This document shows positions 15,885 to 24,860 of a DNA stretch of 64,000 bases, piece after piece. A program made the position numbers and the translations under genes. Below the pieces are notes generated by a model. It ran no database searches and was not told the DNA's origin. It saw only the letters and a program-made list of their open reading frames with translations. Source of the stretch: Anaerococcus ihuae (lineage in GTDB: Bacteria > Bacillota > Clostridia > Tissierellales > Peptoniphilaceae); assembly GCF_928368155.1 (NCBI RefSeq), contig NZ_CAKMRU010000001.1, forward strand, positions 1 to 64,000. The letters run 5' to 3'. The first letter of the stretch is position 1. Each line of letters opens with the position of its first letter.

Positions 15885-16526
15885 TTAAATTCCATTTTTG
15901 TAAAGATAAAAAGAATAAATCATTGGAACAAAAAATATTATGGCTATGGTTATTAAAACTAAATATTGATTTCCAACGAATGGGCTTAGTAAAAAAGCAA
16001 GCCCTCCTAGTATAAAAGTATAGCCGCCAAGTCTATGAGTTTTTCTCCAATTTTCGTCACTATTTAAAGTCCATGGAAGTTTTATTCCAACCGTATAATT
16101 TCTTTTTGTCTTTGGTAGATAGTTTCCGATTACAATTAAAAGAAAACCTACAAATAAAGAAACCATTACCGTAACATTTATTCCTTTGCCTAAACCATAA
16201 AAAACACTTATCATAAAAGTTATAAGTAAAACGAGTGGAACAGTAGCTTTTCCAATTAGTATTATAAGCTTATTTTTATTTATGTTTTTTGGGTCATTGT
16301 CGAGCATAAAACAAGAAAAAATATTTAGTAATATTAAAAATATTGGTGTTTTTATAAAAGCACTAAACTTGCTAGAATAATCATCAATTTCATTGTTAAT
16401 ATTCCAATGTGTTGGTATAGTTTCTGGCATTTTTTTATAAAATATGATGTTTACAAGGGCAAACAAGATAATAGAAAAAATTATAGAGATTATGCTTTCT
16501 TTTTTAAACTTTATTTTATTTTTCAT
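15885..16526 (-). CDS. sdpI: SdpI-family immunity protein
   Basis: Membrane protein with about six predicted helices. The DUF1648 hallmark IPTHWNINNEIDDYSSKF lies near the N-terminus and the SdpI signature GIKLPWTLNSDENWRKTHRLG in the second half. In Bacillus subtilis SdpI gives immunity to the SdpC killing factor and also relieves SdpR repression by sequestering it. I chose ATG 16526 because GGAGGAG lies just upstream; the ORF then overlaps sdpR by 11 bases. No sdpABC toxin genes are in the window, so the role may be defence against toxins of neighbours. Confidence 0.9.
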   Translation of the reverse strand: MKNKIKFKKESIISIIFSIILFALVNIIFYKKMPETIPTHWNINNEIDDYSSKFSAFIKTPIFLILLNIFSCFMLDNDPKNINKNKLIILIGKATVPLVLLITFMISVFYGLGKGINVTVMVSLFVGFLLIVIGNYLPKTKRNYTVGIKLPWTLNSDENWRKTHRLGGYTFILGGLAFLLSPFVGNQYLVLITIAIIFFVPMIYSFYLYKNGI

Positions 16527-16809
16527 TTTCTCCTCCTTTAAATTTAACAAACCAAGCCATTATTTCTTCAAAAATACTTGTGTTTAGCTCATAATAAATA
16601 AAATTTTTCTTTTTTGTTTCATAAATTAAATCTTCATTTTTTAATAATTTTAAATGGTGGGAGATGGTTGCCTTTGATAGGTCAAAATTTTCAGCAATTT
16701 CTCCTGCATTCATACGTCCTTTTTTTCTCAATAAATTTAAGATTTCAATTCTTACTGGATCAGATAAGGCTTTAAAAGTATCAGAAAACAAATTATCACA
16801 ACCTTTCAT
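16516..16809 (-). CDS. sdpR: ArsR-family repressor, SdpR-like
   Basis: Winged-helix repressor of 97 residues. The helix-turn-helix is FDLSKATISHHLKLLKNEDLI, preceded by DTFKALSDPVRIEILNLLRK, both typical of ArsR proteins. There are no ArsR metal-binding cysteine pairs of the ELCVCDL type; the only Cys is near the N-terminus. Genetic pairing with sdpI and the C-terminal MAWFVKFKG suit an SdpR autorepressor. Upstream, ATTATCTAAATAG (from about 16823) could be part of an operator. Confidence 0.9.
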   Translation of the reverse strand: MKGCDNLFSDTFKALSDPVRIEILNLLRKKGRMNAGEIAENFDLSKATISHHLKLLKNEDLIYETKKKNFIYYELNTSIFEEIMAWFVKFKGGENEK

Positions 16810-16864
16810 TCTATTTTGATAATTATCTAAATAGCTATTTTTATTATAGATTCTAAATAAAAAA

Positions 16865-16906
16865 AAGTCAAATCTATTTTGAAAAATATCTAAATAGATT
16901 TGACTT
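16865..16906 (-). terminator. Terminator between the ABC transporter and sdpR
   Basis: AAGTCAAATCTATTT (16865-16879) and AAATAGATTTGACTT (16892-16906) are a perfect 15-bp inverted repeat with a 12-base loop. A T8 tract follows on the minus strand, ending the ABC transporter transcript. Confidence 0.85.
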
Positions 16907-16922
16907 AAAATTATTTTTAAAT

Positions 16923-19631
16923 TTATTCACTTTGCAAGGCCTCAACCGGATCTTTTTTGGCTGCTATTGATGATGGGATAATTCCTGCAAGAAGTGTTAA
17001 AGATACTGAAATTATTACAAGAATTATTGCTGCCTTATTTGGAAGGGATGAGCCGATGTAGGAAATATTTGTTATATTTCTCATAATTTTTGTGATTGGT
17101 ATATTTAATAAAATAGTTACAAAAACTCCGAGAAGTCCTGACAAAAGTCCTTCCATAAAGGTTTCTGACAAGAAAACTTTTCTTATGTCTTTTTTGCTTG
17201 CACCGATTGACCTTAAAATTCCTATTTCTTTTGTTCTTTCAAGAACGGAAATATAGGTTATTATTCCAATCATTATTGATGAAACAACAAGGGAAACCCC
17301 GACAAAGGCAATCAAAACATAGGAAATTGCATTTATTATTGTTCTAATTGATGAGGTTAAAAGTCCTACAAAATCTGTGTAGTGGATTTTATCTTTTTCT
17401 TTTTTGTTTTTATTAAAATCATTTATTATATTTTTTACATTTTCCCTGTTTTCAAAATCTTCTACATAAATTTTAATCTCTGATGGGGCAGATTTTGAAA
17501 CAAAACCAAAATCTTCTAGGTTATTTTGGTAGGAATTTGATGAAAGTTCTTCTTCGTATAATTTATCCAAAACCTTATCTTCTGGATTTTTTAGGAAAAG
17601 TTCAATTATATCAATGTTTTGCCCTTGATTTTGACTTGGATTATTCATTGAATTCATAGAAGCTTTTTTTATATTTTCTTTTAATTTTTCTGAATTTGCA
17701 AGTAAAAATGATTGGGCCTTTAATCTTTGGTCTTGGTCTAGGTTTTCAAGATATGATTTGCTTGCTTTTCTTTTTTCATTTTGATCTTTTGCCTTAAAGG
17801 CAATATTATTTAAAATATTTATTTCTTTATTTTTTTCTTGGTCTTTTACTATTTCTGACTCACCTGCTCTTTTTATCATTTGGTCAGTAAATTTTGAGGT
17901 AAAACCAAGGGGAGCTGTGATGTTTTGGTTTTCTTCGCTATCTTTTTTTGCTCTGGCAATTCCTACAATTTTTATTTTATAGGCATTTTCAATTGCCTTT
18001 TTCTTTTCATTTTCATCTTCTTTTATATTTTTGTACCTATTATTTTCTTTTTTATAAAAATCTACAGGCATTAGGGCGCTAAATTCATGATTTAAAAAGT
18101 CTTTGTTTTTTATTTTTTTATCGTCAAGTTTTATTTTTTCACCTTCATCTAATTTTTTTAGGATATTTTTGTAATCTTTTTTTGGTAAAATTCCAAGCTC
18201 ATACAAACTTTCCCTATCTATAGAATTGTTTTTGTCTGTAAATAAAACCAATTCATTGGCATTTTCTGGCCATTTTCCATCGATTAAATCATATTCTTCT
18301 TTGACTATATTTGAAATTGATCCGTCCTTGTTTGAAATTATTTGTTTGAAATTTTTGTGTTCACTTGAGCCTATATTTAAAAAGGATGGACCATTAGACT
18401 TAAACATAGAATCTTCTTTATCTTCAAAATCTGAACCATCAGTGTTTATAATCTCTCCATCTTCATCTTTTGCATAGATTTCAAAATTTAAATCGTATAT
18501 ATAATTTATGGCATGTTTGCCAATTTTTTTATTTAAATCTTTTTTATCTAGATAAGTTTTGAAAGGGGAGAGATTATTTTCTGTAATTGATGAGGAAAGA
18601 GAAGATTTTCTTTTCAAAATATCATTGTTTGCCCTGACATTTTTATCATCTTTTTTGTATTTTTTATCTCCAGCTGGATCTTTCAAAAAATTATCTCCCA
18701 AATTTAGACTTTCTTCTTTGATTTCGATTGGATAAGATTTCAAAGTTTTTCTTTGACTTTCCTTGATAAAATCATCAACTCCATTTGATAAAGAAAGAAT
18801 TAAAGCAATTCCAATAATTCCAATAGAACCTGCAAAGGCTGTAAGGATAGTCCTTGCTTTTTTGGTTAAAAGATTGTTAAAAGAAAGTTTTAAGGCAGTT
18901 GGAAGGGAGAGGGATAATTTTTTTGTTTTGAATTCATCCCTTGTTTTTTCTTCCTCAAAAAGATTTGAATCTGATAAAATTTTCCCGTCTTTTAATCTTA
19001 TAATTCTTGTAGAATATTTTTCAGCCAAATCGGGATTGTGGGTTACCATAATTACAAGTCTATCCTTGGCAACTTCTTTTAATAAATCCATAATTTCTTT
19101 GGAAGTTTCAGTATCTAAAGCTCCAGTCGGCTCATCAGCAAGAATTATTTCTGGATTATTTACAAGGGCACGAGCTATGGCAACTCTTTGCATTTGCCCT
19201 CCAGATAATTGGGCAGGTTTTTTGTAGATATGATCAGTAAGTCCAACTTTTTCTAAGGCTTTTTTTGCCAAATCTTCTCTTAATTCTTTCCTCTCGCCAG
19301 AAAGGGTCAAGGCAAGTTCTACGTTTTTTAAAACATTTTGGTGGCCAATTAAATTGTAAGATTGAAAAACAAATCCAACCGACCTATTTCTATAATAATC
19401 CCAATCCCTATCCTTAAATTTTTTGGTAGATCTTCCATCTATTATCAAATCTCCTGATGTATAATTCATAAGGCCACCGATTATATTTAAAAGGCTGGTT
19501 TTTCCACCACCAGATGGACCAAGAATTGAAACAAATTCATTTTTTCTAAATGAAATACTTATATCATCAAGAGCTTTTTGTTCATTTTCTCCTGTTTTAT
19601 AAATTTTACTTATATTTTTAAGCTCTAACAT
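16923..19631 (-). CDS. MacB-like ABC transporter, fused ATPase-permease
   Basis: A 902-residue protein joining a LolD/MacB-type ATPase to an FtsX-type permease. ATPase motifs are Walker [13 protein letters not shown], signature [15 protein letters not shown] and Walker [13 protein letters not shown]. One membrane helix lies near residue 260 ([20 protein letters not shown]), then a long extracytoplasmic region (about 290-770) rich in Lys and Asn, then three helices at the C-terminus. Such mechanotransmission transporters expel antimicrobial peptides or lipids. It lies directly upstream of sdpR/sdpI, separated by a terminator, suggesting a peptide-defence neighbourhood. Confidence 0.88.
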   Translation of the reverse strand: MLELKNISKIYKTGENEQKALDDISISFRKNEFVSILGPSGGGKTSLLNIIGGLMNYTSGDLIIDGRSTKKFKDRDWDYYRNRSVGFVFQSYNLIGHQNVLKNVELALTLSGERKELREDLAKKALEKVGLTDHIYKKPAQLSGGQMQRVAIARALVNNPEIILADEPTGALDTETSKEIMDLLKEVAKDRLVIMVTHNPDLAEKYSTRIIRLKDGKILSDSNLFEEEKTRDEFKTKKLSLSLPTALKLSFNNLLTKKARTILTAFAGSIGIIGIALILSLSNGVDDFIKESQRKTLKSYPIEIKEESLNLGDNFLKDPAGDKKYKKDDKNVRANNDILKRKSSLSSSITENNLSPFKTYLDKKDLNKKIGKHAINYIYDLNFEIYAKDEDGEIINTDGSDFEDKEDSMFKSNGPSFLNIGSSEHKNFKQIISNKDGSISNIVKEEYDLIDGKWPENANELVLFTDKNNSIDRESLYELGILPKKDYKNILKKLDEGEKIKLDDKKIKNKDFLNHEFSALMPVDFYKKENNRYKNIKEDENEKKKAIENAYKIKIVGIARAKKDSEENQNITAPLGFTSKFTDQMIKRAGESEIVKDQEKNKEINILNNIAFKAKDQNEKRKASKSYLENLDQDQRLKAQSFLLANSEKLKENIKKASMNSMNNPSQNQGQNIDIIELFLKNPEDKVLDKLYEEELSSNSYQNNLEDFGFVSKSAPSEIKIYVEDFENRENVKNIINDFNKNKKEKDKIHYTDFVGLLTSSIRTIINAISYVLIAFVGVSLVVSSIMIGIITYISVLERTKEIGILRSIGASKKDIRKVFLSETFMEGLLSGLLGVFVTILLNIPITKIMRNITNISYIGSSLPNKAAIILVIISVSLTLLAGIIPSSIAAKKDPVEALQSE

Positions 19632-19683
19632 ATTTTTCCTTTCTATTTTCTTACTCGATGATTATACTCTTTAATCAATTGTT

Positions 19684-19711
19684 TTGAATATTTCACCATA
19701 AAAAATATAAT
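19684..19711 (+). promoter_or_regulatory. Promoter of the degenerate GH13 gene
   Basis: TTGAAT (19684-19689) and TATAAT (19706-19711) are 16 bases apart. The -10 box overlaps the first ATG at 19710, so that codon cannot be the start in a transcript from this promoter; the start at 19731 is favoured. Confidence 0.55.
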
Positions 19712-19730
19712 GGAATTAAAGGAAAAAATT

Positions 19731-20783
19731 ATGGGAAATATTTTTTATAGGACTTATCCAAAAAAATTTAATAAAGATAAATCAAATTTGGGATTTTTTG
19801 ATATTTATGATCTAGACCAAAGATTTATCTTAGGGAAAATTCTTGGAATTGATTATATTGTAATCGAAGATATTTTTAAAAGTGACGAAAATTTTTTAGA
19901 CTTTTCCCAAATAAATAAAAGTTTGGGACAAAGCCGAGATTTTACAAGTCAAATTTCAAAGGCCCATGACCTAAGTCTTGGGATTTTTCTAAGGATTGAT
20001 TTAAGCAAAATTAGAAAAATTAATAAGAAAAATATTAATTCTATATTAAACTTTTGGATTAATAAGGGGATAGATGGGTTTATTCTTGATGATTTTTCAA
20101 ATTCCTATAAATTTTTTGGAGAAAATATCGAGGCTTTAAAAAATTCTTACAAGGATATAAAATTTATTTTAAATACAAATGATACAAAAATACAAGAGAA
20201 ATTTGATGGATATGTAAATTTTTCTAAGGATAAAAATTTATATTTTAGAAAATCCATACTAAAGGAAAATAAAAATGATTTTGCCTTTGCCCTTAATGGA
20301 GATTATGGATTTTATTGCCAGAAATTTTTGGATTTTAAACATTTTTACACAAATTGTTCAAAACTTATGGCTATTATATCTATAATGAGAAGTAAAGACA
20401 TTTTTATAAAAGAAGGTGAGGAGACCCTATATTATAAAAAAGAAATAGACCCAGATATTAGAAAAGAAATTTTTGATTTTTATAGAAAAATTATCTTAAT
20501 AAGATATGATTATCTTGATATAATAAAAGAAGGATATTATCCATTAAATTATAAAAACAAGGACATACTTGCTTATTTTTATTTTAAGGAGAACAAGGCT
20601 TTGGTAATTTTAAATAATTTATCACAAAAAGATGTGTTATTAGATTTACCAGAATTTTTTGATACAAAAAAATCGAAATTTCTAGTTGGAAATATTTCTC
20701 AAAGGGAAATTTTTAAAAATATAAATTTGAGAGCCTATGAGTCTATTGTTTTTACAAGTTCAATAAAAAAATATAAGCTATAA
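19731..20783 (+). CDS. Degenerate GH13 (oligo-1,6-glucosidase-like) protein
   Basis: About 350 residues that follow the layout of GH13 alpha-glucosidases (usually about 550) but shortened. IFYRTYPKKF resembles the N-terminal YQIYPRSF, and WINKGIDGFILDDFSNS resembles WxxKGxDGFRxD around the nucleophile. The C-terminus (YRKIILIRYDYLDII, ALVILNNLSQKDVLL) matches the post-barrel and all-beta domain. The usual Arg before the nucleophile is Ile, no acid/base Glu motif is visible where expected, and the NHD motif is absent. It is probably a non-catalytic paralogue. It starts at 19731, with AAAGGA upstream. Confidence 0.68.
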   Translation: MGNIFYRTYPKKFNKDKSNLGFFDIYDLDQRFILGKILGIDYIVIEDIFKSDENFLDFSQINKSLGQSRDFTSQISKAHDLSLGIFLRIDLSKIRKINKKNINSILNFWINKGIDGFILDDFSNSYKFFGENIEALKNSYKDIKFILNTNDTKIQEKFDGYVNFSKDKNLYFRKSILKENKNDFAFALNGDYGFYCQKFLDFKHFYTNCSKLMAIISIMRSKDIFIKEGEETLYYKKEIDPDIRKEIFDFYRKIILIRYDYLDIIKEGYYPLNYKNKDILAYFYFKENKALVILNNLSQKDVLLDLPEFFDTKKSKFLVGNISQREIFKNINLRAYESIVFTSSIKKYKL

Positions 20784-20793
20784 AGGAGAAAAC

Positions 20794-21468
20794 ATGGAAG
20801 AAAAAATGAAAAAATTTGTGCCTCAAGTACATTCAAAATTAAGAAAATCTTTTATCACAGTACCAGAAGAAATATACAGGGCAAGTGGGATAAAAATTTA
20901 TGAAAAAAGAATAAAATCCCTCTTATTTACAACCGACCTTGCCATAATTAGAAATACAAATGCAGATTCTATCATGGCAGTTTATCCTTACACTCCACAA
21001 AATACAATTGCCCAATCAATAATTTCAACCGCATCAGTCCCATGTTTTATTGGAGTTGGTGGAGGAACAACCCAAGGAGCAAGATCAAAATACATAGCTT
21101 TTGATGCAGAGCTTGAGGGAGCCTATGGAGTTGTTGTAAATTCTCCAATTCCAAATAAGGATATTAAAGCAATTTCAGATTTTGTAGATATCCCAGTAAT
21201 TGCAACTGTGACAGGATTTAAAGATGATGTAGTTGGAAAAATCGAATCAGGGGCAGAAATTTTAAATGTATCAGGAGGACCAAAAACTCCAGAGCTTGTA
21301 AGTGAAATTAGAAAATTAATTGGAGATGAATTTCCAATAATTGCAACAGGCGGCAAAACACCAGAATCAATTTTAAAAACAATAAAAGCCGGAGCAAACG
21401 CAATATCATACACTGCCCCATCATCTGCAGAAGTTTTTGAAGAAATGATGGATAGGTATAGGAAGTAG
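20794..21468 (+). CDS. TIM-barrel protein resembling KDPG/KHG aldolases
   Basis: A 224-residue protein with the strand pattern of a small TIM barrel: SVPCFIGVGGGTTQG, GVVVNSPIP, IPVIATVTGF, AEILNVSGGPKTPE, FPIIATGGKTPESI and ANAISYTAPSS. The last phosphate-binding-like loops (VSGG, ATGGK) recall 2-keto-3-deoxy-phosphogluconate aldolases, though the usual Lys/Glu pair is not assured. AAAGGAG precedes the ATG. It follows the degenerate GH13 gene by 10 bases, so the two are co-transcribed. Substrate unknown. Confidence 0.65.
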   Translation: MEEKMKKFVPQVHSKLRKSFITVPEEIYRASGIKIYEKRIKSLLFTTDLAIIRNTNADSIMAVYPYTPQNTIAQSIISTASVPCFIGVGGGTTQGARSKYIAFDAELEGAYGVVVNSPIPNKDIKAISDFVDIPVIATVTGFKDDVVGKIESGAEILNVSGGPKTPELVSEIRKLIGDEFPIIATGGKTPESILKTIKAGANAISYTAPSSAEVFEEMMDRYRK

Positions 21469-21534
21469 GATTTGTGTTTTTTGATAAGCTTAGAGATTTA
21501 AGAAATATTTAGAATAAAAGTCCTAAGTTAATAA

Positions 21535-21691
21535 AAGAGATCTCTCGACTGCGCTCGAGATGGGTTATTATTGTATTTATTTTTAGGCTAAAGTTTAAGT
21601 GGAATAATATTAATTTGATTAATTAAATTTGTAAGGCTTTTAAAAATTGACTAAGACACAAACCCATCTCGACCTTGTGGAGAGATCTCTT
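21535..21691. repeat. Inverted pair of short palindromic repeat modules
   Basis: AAGAGATCTCTCGACTGCG with CTCGAGATGGGTT (21535-21566) is mirrored by AACCCATCTCGACCTTG with GGAGAGATCTCTTG (21661-21691). These are minimal copies of the CCATCTCGA/GAGATCTCTT module seen in elements A and B. About 95 bp of AT-rich DNA lies between them. The rest of the gap 21469-21767 shows nothing else clear. Confidence 0.6.
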
Positions 21692-21767
21692 GATGGCTAT
21701 TAGCTGTATAAGAAAAATAAAGCTTAATTTATTGAATATAATATTAAAATTTTAATAAGGAGAAAAA

Positions 21768-22700
21768 ATGTATAAGGGTTATATTACCGACATTGATGGA
21801 ATAAAAGTTGGCCATGCTCAAAATTTTGATGGAGGAACTGGGCTTACGGTTTTAATTCCTCCAAGAGGAAATACTGCAAGTGTTGATGTAAGAGGGGGAG
21901 GACCTGGAACTCGTGAAACGGATCTTTTAAATCCTGTAAATACTGTAAGCGAAGTTTCAGCTCTTGTTTTATCTGGTGGTTCATCTTATGGACTTGCAGG
22001 ATCAATTGGAGTTGTTGAAGAATTAGAAAAAGACGGGATTGGATTTAAGGTTCCAAGCGGAATTGTTCCCATAGTTCCCCAAGCAATTTTATACGATTTG
22101 GATTATAAATCTTATAAAATTAGACCAGACAAAAAAATGGGAAGGGATGCTTATAAAAATGCAAGTTTTGATGAAAATCGCCAAGGAATAATTGGGGCAG
22201 GATGTGGAGCTACAGTTGGAAAGGCCTTGGGCAAAGAATTTTCTATGAAATCAGGACTTGGATCTGCCACTATTTGTCTTGGAGATTTAAAAGTTTCAGC
22301 TATAGTTGCAGTAAATGCTATGGGGGATATTTTTGATGATGAAGAAAATAAACAAATTGCAGGAATTTTAAAAAATAATAAATTTATTCCGACTCTTGAT
22401 GTTTTAGAAAAAATTTCTGAAAAAAATTCTTTGAACACAACAATTGGAATTGTTGCAACAAACGGGAAATTTAATAAAACTGAACTTAGAAAAATCGCCT
22501 CAATGACTCACAACGGCTATGCCAGAGCGATTAGACCAGTTCATACAATGATGGATGGAGATACAATTTTCTCCCTTGCAACTAATAAGGTTGATGCTGA
22601 TATAAATCTTGTGGGAAGCATTGGGGCAAAAGTTATGGCACGTGCGATTGCAAATGCAATTTATTTTTCTAATATAGAAAATTCTTGTGAATTTATTTGA
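21768..22700 (+). CDS. P1-family aminopeptidase (DmpA/BapA-like)
   Basis: N-terminal-nucleophile aminopeptidase family P1/S58, 310 residues, which matures by self-cleavage and removes N-terminal residues from small peptides. Typical segments are ITDIDGIKVGHAQN, GLTVLIPPRGNTASVDVRGG, ALVLSGGSSYGLAG and the late block MTHNGYARAIRPVHTMMDGD. The expected cleavage region is LNTTIGIVATNG, where a Thr would be the nucleophile instead of the Ser of DmpA. It is monocistronic, with a 300-bp upstream gap holding repeat modules. Confidence 0.87.
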   Translation: MYKGYITDIDGIKVGHAQNFDGGTGLTVLIPPRGNTASVDVRGGGPGTRETDLLNPVNTVSEVSALVLSGGSSYGLAGSIGVVEELEKDGIGFKVPSGIVPIVPQAILYDLDYKSYKIRPDKKMGRDAYKNASFDENRQGIIGAGCGATVGKALGKEFSMKSGLGSATICLGDLKVSAIVAVNAMGDIFDDEENKQIAGILKNNKFIPTLDVLEKISEKNSLNTTIGIVATNGKFNKTELRKIASMTHNGYARAIRPVHTMMDGDTIFSLATNKVDADINLVGSIGAKVMARAIANAIYFSNIENSCEFI

Positions 22701-22708
22701 GAAAATAA

Positions 22709-22737
22709 TTGACTTTTAAAACTGTTTATAGTAACAT
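22709..22737 (+). promoter_or_regulatory. Promoter of rpsF-ssb-rpsR
   Basis: TTGACT (22709-22714), a 17-base spacer, then TAACAT (22732-22737). It lies about 60 bases ahead of the rpsF start and gives room for the structured leader that follows. Confidence 0.55.
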
Positions 22738-22752
22738 AGATAAGAATTCTCT

Positions 22753-22781
22753 ACTCCGACAACAGATCGGGGTCAAAGACC
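22753..22781 (+). promoter_or_regulatory. Candidate S6:S18 leader structure of rpsF mRNA
   Basis: ACTCCGA (22753-22759) pairs with TCGGGGT (22767-22773) around a 7-base loop. An alternative stem GGTC-AAA-GACC (22771-22781) shares bases with it, so the two folds exclude each other just before AGGGAGG. A CCG-containing hairpin ahead of rpsF is the known binding site of the S6:S18 complex for feedback control; assignment here rests on position and the CCG, not on a full motif match. Confidence 0.45.
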
Positions 22782-22798
22782 AAAGGGAGGTGAAATAG

Positions 22799-23083
22799 AT
22801 GAATAACTACGAAGCAGTATTGATTTACAAACCAGAAGTTTCAGATGAAGAAAGAAATAAATCTTTAGAAATCTTCAAAGGCATTATAGCTGAAAGTGGA
22901 GAAGTAGAATCTGTAGATGACTGGGGAAAAAGAAAACTTGCATACGAAATCAACTATATCAAAGAAGGATATTACTATATCGTTGATTTTAAAGCTAGTG
23001 GTGACCACATCAAAGAATTTGAAAGAAGACTTAGAATATCTGATTTAATTCTTAGATACATGGTAATCAGAAAAGAGGACTAA
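22799..23083 (+). CDS. rpsF: 30S ribosomal protein S6
   Basis: Small-subunit protein that binds 16S rRNA together with S18. The 94 residues show the family pattern YEAVLIYKPEVSDEE at the start, ESVDDWGKRKLAYEI in the middle and DLILRYMVIRKED at the end. AGGGAGGTG lies 7 bases upstream. ssb starts on the base after its stop, giving the conserved rpsF-ssb-rpsR order. Confidence 0.97.
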   Translation: MNNYEAVLIYKPEVSDEERNKSLEIFKGIIAESGEVESVDDWGKRKLAYEINYIKEGYYYIVDFKASGDHIKEFERRLRISDLILRYMVIRKED

Positions 23084-23611
23084 ATGAATAAAGTTTTTCT
23101 TATAGGAAGACTCACAAAAGATCCAGATTTAAGATATACCCAATCTGGACAAGCAGTTGTTAGTTTTTCTTTAGCAGTTGATAGAGGTTTAAGTAAACAA
23201 AAAAGACAAGAAATGGAATCAATGAATCGTCCAACAGCTGATTTTCCACGTATAACAGTATGGGGAGTCCAAGCTGAAAATGTATCAAGATATCTAAAAA
23301 AAGGAAATCAATGTGCGATAGATGGTAGAATCCAAACAGGTTCTTACCAAGATAAAGATGGAAAAACAGTCTACACAACTGATGTTGTAGCAGACAGAGT
23401 TGAATTTTTGGAATCAAGATCAGATGGTCAATATCAAAATTATAACAATCCAATGAACCAAGATAATGGTTTTGGAAATATGAACCAAGACAGATCTTAC
23501 AATAATTCAAATAATTTCCAACAAAATAACAATCAAAACATGAATAATAATGATGACTTTTTTGACGATGACTTTACAGAAATTGAAGACGACGGAAGAA
23601 TTCCTTTCTAG
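23084..23611 (+). CDS. ssb: Single-stranded DNA-binding protein
   Basis: Binds and protects single-stranded DNA in replication and repair. An OB fold covers residues 1-110 (MNKVFLIGRLTKDPDLRYTQ, then KGNQCAIDGRIQTGSYQDK). It is followed by an Asn/Gln-rich flexible linker and the acidic tip DFTEIEDDGRIPF, the peptide that recruits partner proteins. It is translationally linked to rpsF (0-base gap) and lies 16 bases before rpsR. Confidence 0.97.
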   Translation: MNKVFLIGRLTKDPDLRYTQSGQAVVSFSLAVDRGLSKQKRQEMESMNRPTADFPRITVWGVQAENVSRYLKKGNQCAIDGRIQTGSYQDKDGKTVYTTDVVADRVEFLESRSDGQYQNYNNPMNQDNGFGNMNQDRSYNNSNNFQQNNNQNMNNNDDFFDDDFTEIEDDGRIPF

Positions 23612-23627
23612 ATTTTAGGAGGATAAA

Positions 23628-23852
23628 ATGCGTAGAAATTTCAGACCAAGAAAAAAAGTCGATCCATTTGTCAAAGACCCTTCAAAAGTAATAGATTACA
23701 AGGATATTGATACTCTAAAAAGATTTGTTTCTGATAGAGGAAAGATCCTTCCAAGAAGAGTTACAGGACTAAATGCGAAACATCAAAGAGAAATTACAAG
23801 AGCAATCAAAAGAGCTAGACAAGTAGCTTTATTGCCATACGAAGATAATTAA
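23628..23852 (+). CDS. rpsR: 30S ribosomal protein S18
   Basis: Small-subunit protein, 74 residues, partner of S6. Typical segments are [20 protein letters not shown] and [20 protein letters not shown], with ALLPY near the end. It is preceded by AGGAGG and followed by an intrinsic terminator, so it closes the three-gene operon. Confidence 0.97.
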   Translation: MRRNFRPRKKVDPFVKDPSKVIDYKDIDTLKRFVSDRGKILPRRVTGLNAKHQREITRAIKRARQVALLPYEDN

Positions 23853-23891
23853 AGATAAATAGAATATATAAACTTTCAATAAGCAAGCAAA

Positions 23892-23913
23892 GGCACCAAA
23901 AGGTGTCTTTTTT
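23892..23913 (+). terminator. Terminator of rpsF-ssb-rpsR
   Basis: GGCACC, loop AAAA, GGTGTC followed by T8. A compact and strong intrinsic terminator. Confidence 0.85.
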
Positions 23914-23936
23914 TTATATAAAAGTAAAATAAAATT

Positions 23937-24860
23937 ATGGAAATAAATAAAAAAAGATATAGGGATGTGGATTCCTATTTTAAAAGAAAATTTAATAAAA
24001 AAATAATAAAAATTCCCCTTGATGGTGGATTTACTTGCCCAAATAGGGACGGAAAAATTTCAAAATTAGGCTGTATTTATTGCTCAGAAAATGGGGCAGG
24101 AGATTTTACAAAATACGATGATTTAGATAAGCAAATAGATTTTCAAATAAATAGATTAAAAAAAGAAAATAGAAAAGAAGGCTACATGGCATATTTTCAA
24201 AATTTTACATCTACCTATGGTGATATAGATAAAATGAAAAAATTATTTTATAAAGCCATAGAAAATCCAAACATTATGGGCCTTACAATTGCAACTCGAG
24301 CCGATTGTCTTTCTGATGAAGTAATTGATTTACTTTATGATTTGAATAAAAAAACTTTTCTAATTGTGGAGCTTGGACTTCAATCTGTAAATGATAAATC
24401 TATAGAATTTATAAATAGAGGCTATTCTCACAAGGAATTTGACCAAGGACTTTTAAAATTAAAAGAAAAAAATATAAAAACTTTGGCCCATCTTATAATT
24501 GGTCTTCCAAAAGAGGGGATTGATGATTATCTTAGAGCTATTTCTTATATAAATGTAAGAGAATTTTGGGGAATTAAAATTCACAATCTTTATATAGAAA
24601 AAGGCTCTAGAATTTATGATTATTATTTGAAAAAACAAAATGAATTTACTATGACTTTGGATCAGTTTGTCGATTATGTTATACTTATTTTGGAGAATTT
24701 AAATCCAAATATAATTGTCCAAAGGCTAACCGGTGATGGACGTCGTGATAAAATTGTTTGGCCGATTTGGTCAAAAAATAAGGCGAAAGTTTTATCTACA
24801 ATTGACAAAAAATTAAAAGATTTAAATAAAAATCAGGGGGATTTATGGAAAGAGAAATAG
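23937..24860 (+). CDS. Radical SAM protein, TIGR01212/YhcC type
   Basis: Radical SAM enzyme of 307 residues. The cluster-binding cysteines are in CPNRDGKISKLGCIYC, the widely spaced CX7-8CX2C pattern of the YhcC/TIGR01212 group rather than CX3CX2C. Further family segments are YFQNFTSTYGD, GLTIATRADCL, ELGLQSVNDKSIEFINRG and HLIIGLPKEG. The C-terminus VQRLTGDGRRDKIVWPIWSK is also typical. The reaction is unknown. It overlaps the isochorismatase-like gene by 16 bases, so the two are co-transcribed. Confidence 0.9.
   Translation: MEINKKRYRDVDSYFKRKFNKKIIKIPLDGGFTCPNRDGKISKLGCIYCSENGAGDFTKYDDLDKQIDFQINRLKKENRKEGYMAYFQNFTSTYGDIDKMKKLFYKAIENPNIMGLTIATRADCLSDEVIDLLYDLNKKTFLIVELGLQSVNDKSIEFINRGYSHKEFDQGLLKLKEKNIKTLAHLIIGLPKEGIDDYLRAISYINVREFWGIKIHNLYIEKGSRIYDYYLKKQNEFTMTLDQFVDYVILILENLNPNIIVQRLTGDGRRDKIVWPIWSKNKAKVLSTIDKKLKDLNKNQGDLWKEK

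Noticed and set aside
23160-23510. A 116-codon minus-strand frame across ssb
   Set aside because: ssb is certain by sequence and context; the antisense frame has no start signal.
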